A stretch of DNA of 64,000 nucleotides from Nocardiopsis ganjiahuensis DSM 45031 (GTDB lineage: Bacteria > Actinomycetota > Actinomycetes > Streptosporangiales > Streptosporangiaceae): assembly GCF_000341085.1 (NCBI RefSeq), contig NZ_ANBA01000009.1:372001-436000 (forward strand), given 5' to 3'. The translations under genes and the position numbers were made by a program. The notes under the pieces are model-generated. The model was not told the origin of the DNA and ran no database searches. It saw only the letters and a program-made list of their open reading frames with translations. Positions 49,321 to 58,400 of the stretch are shown here, in pieces. How positions within the stretch are numbered: position 1 is the stretch's first letter; every line of letters begins with the position of its first letter.

Positions 49321-52300
49321 GTGCCACCGCTGCACCAGATCATGAACATCGTCGCCGACGCCGACGAGGAGGGGACCTATCCCCCGCTCCCGAGCGTCAA
49401 CACGATCATCGGCCCCGATGTGAAGTGGGTCGACAAGGGGCGCTACCACTTCGCCCGCACCACGAAGATCACCGGGTTCGACTTCAAGGACATGAACCGC
49501 TGGTGGCGTCACCGGTCCCCCAACCCGGGCTTCGCCGGCCTGTGGAACCAGTGGGACTACGCCGGTTACCTGATGATGGACGAGCTGTGGAACGCGCCCG
49601 GTTCGGTCGAGTGGAAGTTCAGGGAAGCACTCGCCAAACTGTCGACCGTCATCCCCAACTCGATCGCCGGAGCCGGATCGTCCACCTTCCGCTGGCAGCC
49701 CGTCGGCGAACTCGTCGAGAACCTCGCCCAGCTCGTCACACTCCTGGGCGAGCAGAGCGAGAGCATGCGCACCGCGTACAACGGGCTGGACGTTCCCGAG
49801 GGCCCGATGACGGGTGCGGCCGCCTCGGCCTACGCGGCACGCCTCTTCGACTTCTCGACCCGGCTGGAGAACCTCCGGGACGACGTCAAGAACAACCACG
49901 ACGCCATCAAGGACGTCCTGGCTCCGATCAAGGGAGCGGCCGACAAGCTGAGGGCGGAAGTCGAGAAAGCGCTCGGCAACCCCTCCACCGGCATGGGCCG
50001 GATCCTGGACGACTGGTACTTCCACGTCTCCGCGGGGAGTGAGCAGTGGAACGGGCCGCGCAAACAGTTCCAGGTCCGCATCCACGGCAGCGTCTACGGC
50101 ATCGTCGGCGACCCGATCACCGACTACAACGTCAACCAGGAACTGAAGAACCGGTGGGTGGAGGGCTTCCGCGGGGTCATCAACGCCGCGGACCACCTGT
50201 ACACGCAGATGAGCAAGGAGTACACCTCCGCGTTCACGGAGTTGAAGACGATCAAGCCGCCTCAGGGGGACCTCCCCCTCGAGATGGTTCCCGACATCAA
50301 CGACATCGACAATCCGTACGACGACCTCTACGGCGGCGGCGGCGACGGCGAAGGCGGCCCCGAAGAGATCAAGATCGACTGGGGCGACGGCCCTCCGGGC
50401 GGCGGTGACGGCCCGGAGATACCCGACTGGCTGAAGGAGCCTCCCCCCGACGGGCCGGAGGAGCTGACCTACGACGGTCCCGGGGACGGTCCCGGCCTGT
50501 ACACCGGCGGCCCGGACGGCGACGGGGACTACGGCAACGGCGGCCCTGACCTGGACTTCGAGGGCGGTCCGGGACCCGAAAGCCTGCTCGGCGGTCCGGA
50601 CAACGAGTTCCCCGGTTCCGGGGGCGAAGGCTCCGCGGGTCCGTCTCCCCTCGGTCTGGACGGTCCCGGCTCCGGAGGCGAGGGCGGCCCGGACGCCGTC
50701 ACGCCCCCACCACCCCTCGACCTCACCGGCCCCGGCACGGGCCTGGGTATGGGTATGGGAGGTCCGGGCGGCGGTGGGACACCGCCCCCGCTCGGCCTGG
50801 ACGGCCCCGGCTCCGGAGGCGTGGGCGGCCCGGGCGCCGTCGTACCACCACCTCTCGACCTCAGCGGCCCCGGCACGGGTGGCTCGGGCTTGGGCGGCCC
50901 TGGCGGCGGTGGGACACCGCCCCCGCTCGGCCTGGACGGCCCCGGCTCCGGAGGCGTGGGCGGCCCGGGCGCCGTCGTACCACCACCTCTCGACCTCAGC
51001 GGCCCCGGCACGGGTGGCTCGGGCTTGGGCGGCCCTGGCGGCGGTGGGACACCGCCCCCGCTCGGCCTGGACGGCCCCGGCTCCGGAGGCGTGGGCGGCC
51101 CGGGCGCCGTCGTGCCACCACCCCTCGGCCTCACCGGTCCCGGCATGGGCGGCCCGGGCGGCGGTCGCCAGCAGAACGGTGGTCCCGGGACCGGCTTCCC
51201 TCCGCCCACCGGACTGGCGATCGATCCCGAGTCGGGGCTGCCCCTCAACCCCGACACCGGACGGCCGTTCCCCGTCAACCCTGAGACAGGTGTGCCCTTC
51301 GACCCGGACACCGGGCTCCCCATCGACTTCGACCCCGCCACGGGGCGGGTCACACCCATCGACCCCGTCACCGGCGAACCCGTCTCCCCCGGCGGCGCCA
51401 CCCAGCTGGAGTTCGACCCCGCGACCGGACTGCCCCTCAACCCCGACACCGGGCAGCCCTTCCCCGTCGACCCCGAAACCGGCATCCCCTTCAACCCCGA
51501 CACCGGGCAGCCCTTCCCCGTCGACCCCGAAACCGGCATCCCCTTCAACCCCGACAACGGGCTCCCCATCGACTTCGACCCCGCCACAGGGCGGGTCACA
51601 CCCATCGACCCCGTCACCGGCGAACCGACCACGAGCCCGGCGAGCCGCGTGGAGATCGATCCCGAGTCGGGGCTGCCCCTCGACCCCGACACCGGGCAGC
51701 CCTTCCCCGTCAACCCTGAGACAGGTGTGCCCTTCGACCCGGACACCGGTCTCCCGATCGACTTCGACCCCGCCACGGGACAGGTCACACCCATCGACCC
51801 CGTCACCGGCGAACCGACCACAGGTCCCGGAAGCCGCCTGGAGCTCGACCCCGCGACCGGACTGCCCCTCAACCCCGACACCGGGCAGCCCTTCCCCGTC
51901 GACCCCGAAACCGGCCTCCCCTTCAACCCCGACAACGGGCTCCCCATCGACTTCGACCCCGCCACGGGACAGGTCACACCCATCGACCCCATCACCGGGG
52001 CACCCGTCTCCCCCGACGCCGGACTCCCGATCACCTACGACCCCGAAACCGGCCGGCCACTCCCCATCGACCCCATCACCGGCGAACCGACCACGGGTCC
52101 CGGAACCCGCCTGGACACGGATCCCGCGACCGGGCTGCCCCTCAACCCCGACACCGGCCAACCCTTCCCCGTCGACCCCGAAACCGGCCTCCCCTTCAAC
52201 CCCGACAACGGGCTCCCCATCGACTACGACCCGGTGACCGGCCAGGTCGCGCCCCTCGACCCCTTCACGGGCCAGCCGGTCCCGCCCGATTCCTTCTCTC

Positions 52301-53082
52301 CCCCTTCCCTCCCCGGCCTGGACACCGACTTCCCGTCCTGGGAGGACAGCAACCCGACCAACCCCGTCACCGGAGAGCCTGCGGAGGTCGACCCGGACAC
52401 CGGTCTGCCCTACCCCGTGGACCCGGAGACCGGCGAGGCGATCAAGGACGGCTTCGAGGCACCTCCCCTGGACCTGGCGTACCCGCGGTTCGAGAGCGGT
52501 GGCCCCGACGGACTCAACTTCAGCGGGGGCAACGGCAGCCTCCCGGCTTCCGGAGGGCCCGGGGGTTCGGGGACCGGTTCCGGAGGCACGGACCAGACGT
52601 CCATGTTCGCCTCGCCCACGACCGCGGGCGCCGGAACCCAGGCGCAGGCCGGCGGTGGCGCCGTCGACTCCGCAGGCGCGGCAGGCGCCGGCGGCCAGCC
52701 GGGTGCGGGCGGCGCCGGGTCCCCGATGATGCCGCCCATGATGCCGCCGATGGGCGGCATGGGCGGAGGTGGAGGCGGAGGCGGCGGAAACGAGACCCGC
52801 AACAGGACCACCTGGCTCTCCGAGGACGAGAGGGTCTGGGGCACCGACAAGAACGAGCAGAGGGCCGTACTCGGGCGGCCCGTACCCGGACAGCAGAAGA
52901 AGGGGACATCGCGCCATGAGTTCATCGATGCGGGAGCAGATGGAGGCCGAACTGGAACGGCTTCACACGACGATGAGGGAAATCTCGGACGCAAGCGCAA
53001 GCCTGGAGTCGGCAACCGAAGAAGCCGTGGCCAAGAACAGGCTCGTGACCGCGACGGTGGACGGGACGGGTCAGCTGACTGA
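49321..53082 (+). CDS. Large T7SS-cluster protein with WXG-like N-terminus and DPxTG repeats
   Basis: The product has 1,253 residues with a GTG start after AGAGGAGG. Residues 1-340 form a mostly helical domain like those of actinobacterial T7SS target proteins; it has RWWRHRSPNPGFAGLWNQWD, a GAAASAYAARL turn-helix and a long helix pair. A Gly/Pro/Asp-rich region follows with a perfect 45-residue tandem repeat (about 485-610). Then come more than 30 tandem DPxTG units (about 635-1000), and a Gly/Met-rich stretch leading to NRTTWLSEDERVWGTDKNEQ, a common ending of such proteins. The frame does not stop there but runs on 167 bases into ybaB, adding a basic, low-quality tail after GQQKKG. I infer that an original stop near 52910 was lost or that a frameshift occurred. 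It is probably a secreted or surface component. Confidence 0.75.
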   Translation: MPPLHQIMNIVADADEEGTYPPLPSVNTIIGPDVKWVDKGRYHFARTTKITGFDFKDMNRWWRHRSPNPGFAGLWNQWDYAGYLMMDELWNAPGSVEWKFREALAKLSTVIPNSIAGAGSSTFRWQPVGELVENLAQLVTLLGEQSESMRTAYNGLDVPEGPMTGAAASAYAARLFDFSTRLENLRDDVKNNHDAIKDVLAPIKGAADKLRAEVEKALGNPSTGMGRILDDWYFHVSAGSEQWNGPRKQFQVRIHGSVYGIVGDPITDYNVNQELKNRWVEGFRGVINAADHLYTQMSKEYTSAFTELKTIKPPQGDLPLEMVPDINDIDNPYDDLYGGGGDGEGGPEEIKIDWGDGPPGGGDGPEIPDWLKEPPPDGPEELTYDGPGDGPGLYTGGPDGDGDYGNGGPDLDFEGGPGPESLLGGPDNEFPGSGGEGSAGPSPLGLDGPGSGGEGGPDAVTPPPPLDLTGPGTGLGMGMGGPGGGGTPPPLGLDGPGSGGVGGPGAVVPPPLDLSGPGTGGSGLGGPGGGGTPPPLGLDGPGSGGVGGPGAVVPPPLDLSGPGTGGSGLGGPGGGGTPPPLGLDGPGSGGVGGPGAVVPPPLGLTGPGMGGPGGGRQQNGGPGTGFPPPTGLAIDPESGLPLNPDTGRPFPVNPETGVPFDPDTGLPIDFDPATGRVTPIDPVTGEPVSPGGATQLEFDPATGLPLNPDTGQPFPVDPETGIPFNPDTGQPFPVDPETGIPFNPDNGLPIDFDPATGRVTPIDPVTGEPTTSPASRVEIDPESGLPLDPDTGQPFPVNPETGVPFDPDTGLPIDFDPATGQVTPIDPVTGEPTTGPGSRLELDPATGLPLNPDTGQPFPVDPETGLPFNPDNGLPIDFDPATGQVTPIDPITGAPVSPDAGLPITYDPETGRPLPIDPITGEPTTGPGTRLDTDPATGLPLNPDTGQPFPVDPETGLPFNPDNGLPIDYDPVTGQVAPLDPFTGQPVPPDSFSPPSLPGLDTDFPSWEDSNPTNPVTGEPAEVDPDTGLPYPVDPETGEAIKDGFEAPPLDLAYPRFESGGPDGLNFSGGNGSLPASGGPGGSGTGSGGTDQTSMFASPTTAGAGTQAQAGGGAVDSAGAAGAGGQPGAGGAGSPMMPPMMPPMGGMGGGGGGGGGNETRNRTTWLSEDERVWGTDKNEQRAVLGRPVPGQQKKGTSRHEFIDAGADGGRTGTASHDDEGNLGRKRKPGVGNRRSRGQEQARDRDGGRDGSAD
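50637..51160 (+). repeat. 135-bp tandem repeat inside the 1,253-residue gene
   Basis: Two copies, 50773-50907 and 50908-51042, appear identical base for base. A third starts at 51043 and diverges in its second half, and a more diverged copy precedes them at about 50637. Each unit encodes 45 residues built around PPPLGLDGPGSGGVGGPG and PPPLDLSGPGTGG. Confidence 0.85.
51225..52290 (+). repeat. DPxTG tandem repeat region
   Basis: About one kilobase encodes short 8-11-residue units with a DP[EDAV][TS]G core (DPDTGLPIDF, DPATGRVTPI, DPVTGEP). They are arranged in higher-order blocks of about 60 residues, several of which share long identical DNA stretches, pointing to recent internal duplication. 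Confidence 0.85.
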
Positions 53083-53308
53083 GCTGAAGTTCCACACCGA
53101 CGGGTACCGGAGCATGGCTCCGGCCGAACTGTCCGCGGCGATCGTCGAGGTGGTCGGCCGCGCGCAACGGCAGATGGCCGACCGCGTCGCACAGATCTAC
53201 GAGCCTTTCGCCCCCGAGGGCGTCGACACGCATGCGGCCATGAGGGGCGAACTGGACCCGGAGGAGACCCTTCGCCGCATGGGCGTCTCCCTGGACGACC
53301 TCAAGTAA
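52916..53308 (+). CDS. YbaB/EbfC-family nucleoid-associated-type protein
   Basis: The product has 130 residues with an ATG start after AAGAAGGGG; the open frame extends upstream, but that part overlaps the end of the preceding gene in a different frame. The N-terminal helix (MREQMEAELERLHTTMREIS) is followed by the YbaB core NRLVTATVDGTGQLTELKF and a helix FTAP-like segment YRSMAPAELSAAIVEVV. YbaB proteins form DNA-binding dimers. In actinobacterial T7SS clusters YbaB-like genes are regularly found beside WXG-like genes, where their role is unknown. The gene overlaps the 1,253-residue gene by 167 bases. Confidence 0.85.
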   Translation: MSSSMREQMEAELERLHTTMREISDASASLESATEEAVAKNRLVTATVDGTGQLTELKFHTDGYRSMAPAELSAAIVEVVGRAQRQMADRVAQIYEPFAPEGVDTHAAMRGELDPEETLRRMGVSLDDLK

Positions 53309-53350
53309 CGGCCGTCGCGCCGCCCACCACAGAGTTTCAGGAGAGAACTG

Positions 53351-53707
53351 ATGTCACCGGGACAGGGATTGTCCGCCTTCCCCGAAGGCATGACCAGGGA
53401 CGGTTCGCGTATCCACGACGCGGCTGACTACACCGACGAACTCGTGGCGCGCACCCGCGCCGCGCGTGAGTCCCTCGGTACGCCGTGGGGGGAGAAGGGC
53501 GAGTACGCGGAACAGATGCAGAAAGCCATCGGGGAGGCCGAGGAGACCCTCTACCTCCTGCTGGACCACATCGCCGTGGCCCAGCGGCAGGCGGCCGACG
53601 GCACCGTCCGAACGGCTTCGGGATTCCAGGGTGCAGAGGACGCGAACCTCGACATCGCCGCCGGCACGGACCTCGACGGAACCGAGCGCCCCGGAGGGCG
53701 CAGATGA
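53351..53707 (+). CDS. Small WXG100-like protein of the T7SS cluster
   Basis: The product has 118 residues. An AGGAGAG ribosome binding site precedes the ATG. It is predicted helical with a turn TPWGEKGEYAEQM (W-G-E), like the Trp-containing turn of WXG100-type proteins. The C-terminus is short and polar, ending in TERPGGRR, without a clear YxxxD/E. It lies 42 bases after ybaB, and its stop overlaps the next start as ATGA. It may be the helical partner of the large proteins around it. Confidence 0.65.
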   Translation: MSPGQGLSAFPEGMTRDGSRIHDAADYTDELVARTRAARESLGTPWGEKGEYAEQMQKAIGEAEETLYLLLDHIAVAQRQAADGTVRTASGFQGAEDANLDIAAGTDLDGTERPGGRR

Positions 53708-55356
53708 GTCCGCGCGCCGCGGCCGGGGACGGCCCCGCCGAACAGCCACCGGTCGGCGCCCGCCCCGCGCCGCCGTCCGAGAAGTCCTCCGCCGCCGAGG
53801 ACTTCGATTCGGTGCTCAATGTCAGCGGTGCGGCCGCCGGAGAGCCTGCGGAGGCCCTCCCCGAGGCGGCCCCGGTCGCCGCCGAGGCGCCCGCGGAGGC
53901 GGAGGTTCCCGTCCGCCGGGTGGGATCGGTGGTCGGATCCGAGCGGGAGGCCGCGGTCGAGGCGGAACCCGCCCTCGACCGCCCCGGGGCGCCCGTGCTG
54001 GCGGGCGCGGCCATCGCCGGTCTCATCCTGGTCGCGGCCCCCTTCGCCGTGGTGACCGGAGGAGGGGCGGTGTCCCTGGACGTCACGGCGGGGGGCGAGC
54101 CGATCGCGGAGTCCCTCTCCGGCCAGTCCCAGAACGATGTGTCGGGTGACGGCGGGAGCTCCGGTGAGACCGGGAGCACCGGTTCGGCCGCTGCGGACGG
54201 CGGGAACGGGTCCCCCGTCACCGACACCCCGCCGGACACCGGCTACGTGCCGGAGGTCCGCGAGGACCTGTCCGCCCCGACCATGCCCGACCCGGGCGAC
54301 GCGGGGGGAGGCTCGGCCGTGCACACCTCCTCCCCCGGTGGAGAGGCGGTCGGCGCCGAACCGCCCGTGCGGACGGGAACGGAACCGGACCCCGGTGCGA
54401 CCGGACCGGGCACGGCGGACACACCGCGGGACGGCACGGACGCGGCGGCCGCTCCCGAAGGTTCCGGGGCCGCCGACGACACGGCCGACGGCGGCCCGGC
54501 GGAGAGGGCTCCGGCCGAGGGCGATCCGGCGGAGAGCGGCCCGGCAGGGGATGCTCCGGCGGAGGGCGCGGCCGACGGGCAGGCCCCCGCACAGGGCGAC
54601 GGGACCGTGGCCGAAGACACCGCAGGGAGCGGTGGGGGTCAGAGCGACGACACCCCGGCGGAGGCCCTCTCCGAACCCGGTTCCACCGAGGGCTCCCCAC
54701 CGGACACGCCGCACGGGGACGGCACGACCGGCCCCGAGGCCGTCGGCCCCCAGGACCCCCCGGTCACCGACGACGGCGGCGCGAACTCGTCGGTGATGGA
54801 AGCCGTCACCGAGCGTTTCGGCCCGGCCGAGGAGTCCTACCTCGCCGTCGCAGGGCCCGGATGCCCCGCCTCGACGGAGGCCTCCTACGGTCACGAGGGC
54901 CGCTGGGACACCGCCGAGGGGACCGACGGCTGGGCGACCCGGCCCGGCGGGTACGGAGGGGAGGGGTGCGCGGGCGACTACGACGCCGTCCCCGTCTCCG
55001 GCGACCCCGAGCAGGGGAACGGCCAGTACGCGGTGTGGACCTTCTCCCCCGGCAGAGAGGGCGTCTCCTGCGAGCTGTACGTCCACGTGCCCGACGACGA
55101 GAGCCCCCTGTGGGTGGCCCCCGGCGAGTCCCGCTACCTGATCCGTCCGGGCTCCGGCACCGAGGAGCCGCCCGCCGCGGTCTTCGGCTTCGACCAGTCG
55201 CAGGTACGCGGCGGCTGGGTCCAGGTCACGGGTTTCGTCACGCCCGCGGAGGAGTTCAGCATCGAACTCACCAACACCGGCGCGGACCCCCTCGCGGCCG
55301 AGGAGGGCACGAGCAGCCACGTCGCCGCCTCGGCCGTGCGGGCCTCCTGCTCCTGA
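53704..55356 (+). CDS. Single-pass membrane protein with disulfide-bonded extracytoplasmic domain
   Basis: The product has 550 residues when started at the ATG overlapping the previous stop; an earlier in-frame ATG gives an Arg-rich shadow of the preceding gene. About 98 acidic, Ala/Pro/Glu-rich cytoplasmic residues precede one membrane segment (APVLAGAAIAGLILVAAPFA). A Ser/Gly/Asp/Pro linker of about 240 residues follows, then a globular domain of about 180 residues (from SSVMEAVTERFGPAEESY) with four Cys, likely two disulfides. Its end, HVAASAVRASC, resembles the closing strand of golvesin-like or carbohydrate-binding beta sandwiches. The likely role is to present this domain at or beyond the cell wall. 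The family is not recognised. Confidence 0.7.
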   Translation: MSPRAAAGDGPAEQPPVGARPAPPSEKSSAAEDFDSVLNVSGAAAGEPAEALPEAAPVAAEAPAEAEVPVRRVGSVVGSEREAAVEAEPALDRPGAPVLAGAAIAGLILVAAPFAVVTGGGAVSLDVTAGGEPIAESLSGQSQNDVSGDGGSSGETGSTGSAAADGGNGSPVTDTPPDTGYVPEVREDLSAPTMPDPGDAGGGSAVHTSSPGGEAVGAEPPVRTGTEPDPGATGPGTADTPRDGTDAAAAPEGSGAADDTADGGPAERAPAEGDPAESGPAGDAPAEGAADGQAPAQGDGTVAEDTAGSGGGQSDDTPAEALSEPGSTEGSPPDTPHGDGTTGPEAVGPQDPPVTDDGGANSSVMEAVTERFGPAEESYLAVAGPGCPASTEASYGHEGRWDTAEGTDGWATRPGGYGGEGCAGDYDAVPVSGDPEQGNGQYAVWTFSPGREGVSCELYVHVPDDESPLWVAPGESRYLIRPGSGTEEPPAAVFGFDQSQVRGGWVQVTGFVTPAEEFSIELTNTGADPLAAEEGTSSHVAASAVRASCS

Positions 55357-55364
55357 CACAGCTC

Positions 55365-55394
55365 GGCGGGGCGGTCGCAGCAGACCGCCCCGCC
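55365..55394 (+). terminator. Strong terminator hairpin
   Basis: GGCGGGGCGGTC (55365-55376) pairs with GACCGCCCCGCC (55383-55394), twelve perfect pairs with a six-base loop, nine bases after the stop codon and followed by TTCCCC. It separates the membrane protein gene from the AAA+ gene. Confidence 0.65.
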
Positions 55395-55442
55395 TTCCCC
55401 CATCCGGGCCGCACAAGGGCCCGGCGAACACGAAAGGCCACG

Positions 55443-58400
55443 ATGAGCAGGCAGCTCCTCACCGTCAACCCCGGCGCGCAGGGAGCGCACGAGACGATCT
55501 CCGGTGCGCTGGAAGCGGCCTCGGGCGGTGCCCTGATCACCATCGCCCCCGGCCGTTACGAGGAGAACCTCGTCCTGCGCGAGGTCGTCACCCTGGTCGC
55601 ACGCGACGGGCGCGGAAGCGTGGAGGTCACCAGTTCCTCCGGGAGCACCGTGCTCTCCGGCGCGGAAGCGGTCAAGCTCTCGGGACTGGTCCTGCGCGGC
55701 CGCGACGAGAAGCGCCCCACCGTGGACGTCCCCGCGGGCCAGGTCGAGATGGCCGACTGCGAGGTGGCCGGGACGTCCTGGGCCGCCGTCTCGGTGCGCG
55801 GCACCGGGGCCGTGGCGATGCGCGACAGCCGGGTCAGCTGTGCCGAGGGCGCGGGCGTGGTCATCGTCTCCCCCGGGCGCAGCCTGATCGAGGAGTGCGT
55901 GATCGAGGACGTCGCGACCAGCGCCCTGGTCCTCGGCGAGCAGGGGCGGCCGGTGGTCCGCTCCTGCGTGTTCCGCGACGCGGGCGGCAACGGGCTCTTC
56001 GCCAGCGGTGAGGCCGCGGGCCTGCTGGAGGGGTGCGAGATCACGGCGACCGGCAAGCCCGGGGTGGCCCTGGAGGACGGAGCCTCGACGACCCTGCGCG
56101 GACTGTACGTGCACCGCACCGAGAAGGACGGCATCGCCCTGGCGAGCCGGGCCCGCCCGGTGATCGAGGACTGCACGGTCGAGGAGGCGGGCGGTGACGG
56201 GATCGTGGTCCGCGGCAGCTGCGACCCCCAGGTGTCCCGCTCCAAGGTGATCCGATCGGCGGGGGCCGGGGTGCACGTCACGGAACGGGCCCGCGGCATG
56301 TTCAGCGACTGCGGGGTGGAGGATTCCCGGGGGGACGCGGTCCGCTCCGGGGGGCGCGCGTCGACGACCTTCCTGGGCCTGCGGGTGAAGGGCGGCCGCG
56401 GACTCCTGCTGGCCGAGGACAGCGTCGTCGAGTTCGACCGCGGAACGATCGACGGCACCGAGGGACACGGTGTCGTCATCACCGGCGGGGCGCCCTTCCT
56501 GCGCGGCATGACGGTGACGGACACCGGTGGGCACGGTGCGCTGTTGGAGGGTTCGGCCCGCGGCCGGCTGGAGGGGATGACGGTGGAGCGCACGCGCAGC
56601 GCCTCCGTGGCGGTGCGCGAGGGCGGGCGGCTGGAACTGGAGGGAGCGCGCATCACGGACGCGCGTGACGCGGGCGTGGCGGTGGGCCCTGACGGCGAGG
56701 CGGACCTGCGCGACTGCGAGATCTCCTCCTGCTCGGGAGACGGGATCTCGGTGCGCGACGGCAGCCGCGCGACGGTGCTGCGGACCCGGGTGCGAGAGGG
56801 GCGCCGCAACGGCGTGCTTCTGGCGGCCGGGGCCCGGGCCACCCTGCGCAGGTGCGAGGTGTTCGGCAACCGCGCCGACGGCGTGCTCGTCCACTCCACC
56901 GAGGACGTGGTGGTCGAGGACTGCACGGTGCGCGACAACGGCCGCTCCGGCCTGCGGCAGACCACGGCCAGCGACCGGGCCCGTACCGAGGACCTGCTCA
57001 GCCAGGGAAACGGCTCACCCGACGCGTTCGGCGAACAGGCCGGGACGGCCGTGCCCCTCGCCCCGCTTCCGGAGGAGGAGGACGAGGGCGACCGGACCTC
57101 GGGACCGCTGCTGGAGCTGGAGTCCCTGATCGGCCTGGCCAACGTCAAGCAGGAGGTGCGGACGCTGATCACCCGCAACCAGATGGCGCAGCGGCGCGCG
57201 GAGATGGGCCTGCCCACCCCGCCGATGAGCCGCCACCTGGTGTTCGGGGGCGCGCCCGGCACGGGCAAGACCACGGTCGCCCGCCTGTACGGGCGGATCC
57301 TCGCCGAGCTGGACGTGCTGCGCTACGGGCACGTCGTGGAGGTGGCCAGGGCCGACCTCGTGTCGCAGTACGTCGGTGGGACCGCCATCAAGACGACCGA
57401 GGTGTTCGAGCAGGCCAAGGGGGGCGTGCTCTTCCTCGACGAGGCCTACACCCTCTCCAGCGGCGCGGACTCGGGCAAGGGCCCCGACTTCGGCCGGGAG
57501 GCCATCGACACCCTGGTCAAGCTCATGGAGGACCACCGCGACGAGGTGGTGGTGATCGTCGCCGGGTACACGGAGGAGATGGAGCGCTTCCTGGAGGCCA
57601 ACCCCGGCCTGGCGTCGCGTTTCAGCAAGACCGTCGACTTCGTCAACTACTCGGTGGACGAACTGACCGAGATCGTGCGCAAGCTCTGCGACGGGCACAG
57701 CTACCGGTTGGCGGCCGAGACCGAGGAGGCGCTGGCCGCCCTCTTCCAACAGATGCCCAAGGGGCCGGCGTTCGGCAACGCGCGTGAGGCCCGCAAGGTC
57801 TTCGAGGAGATGATCGACCGGCAGGCGCAGCGCCTGAGCGCCTCCTCCCCCGAGGACCACGACTCCCTCACCCTCCTGCTGCCGGAGGACCTGGGGACGC
57901 GGGGCGCCGAACGGGCGGTCTCCCCCGACGAGCGCGCACAGCAGGTCTCCGAACTCCGGGAGGAACTGGACGCCCTGGTGGGCCTGGGCCAGGTCAAGGA
58001 CACCGTCAACGACCTCGCCAACCTGCTGCTCATGACGGAGCAGCGCAGGTCGATGGGGCTGCCCGTCTCCCAGATGAGCCACCATCTGGTGTTCACCGGC
58101 CCTCCCGGCACCGGTAAGACCACGGTGGCGCGCCTGTACGGGAGGCTCCTGCACACCCTCGGGGTGCTGCCGGGCGACCACGTGGTGGAGGCCGCCCGGT
58201 CGGACCTGGTCGGCCGCTACGTGGGACACACCGCGCAGCTCACCGCCGAGGTCTTCGAACAGGCCAGGGGCGGGGTGCTGTTCGTCGACGAGGCGTACAC
58301 CCTCACGCCCAGGGGCGAGGGGAACGACTTCGGGCAGGAGGCCGTGGACACCCTGCTGAAGCTGATGGAGGACCACCGCGACGAGGTGGCGGTCATCGTC

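Noticed and set aside
50637..51160. Possible CRISPR-like array
   Set aside because: The repeats are contiguous, 135 bases long, without unique spacers, and in frame within a coding gene.
52769..52915. Longer N-terminus for the YbaB-like protein
   Set aside because: The added residues are the out-of-frame reading of the previous gene; the ATG at 52916 has the ribosome binding site and the family start.
49294..52917. 1,207-codon minus-strand open frame opposite the DPxTG protein
   Set aside because: Its repeats simply mirror the plus-strand repeats; there is no start signal or domain.
54861..55442. Upstream extension of the beta-helix/AAA+ gene
   Set aside because: The extension is Arg-rich shadow sequence of the preceding gene, and a strong terminator lies within it.
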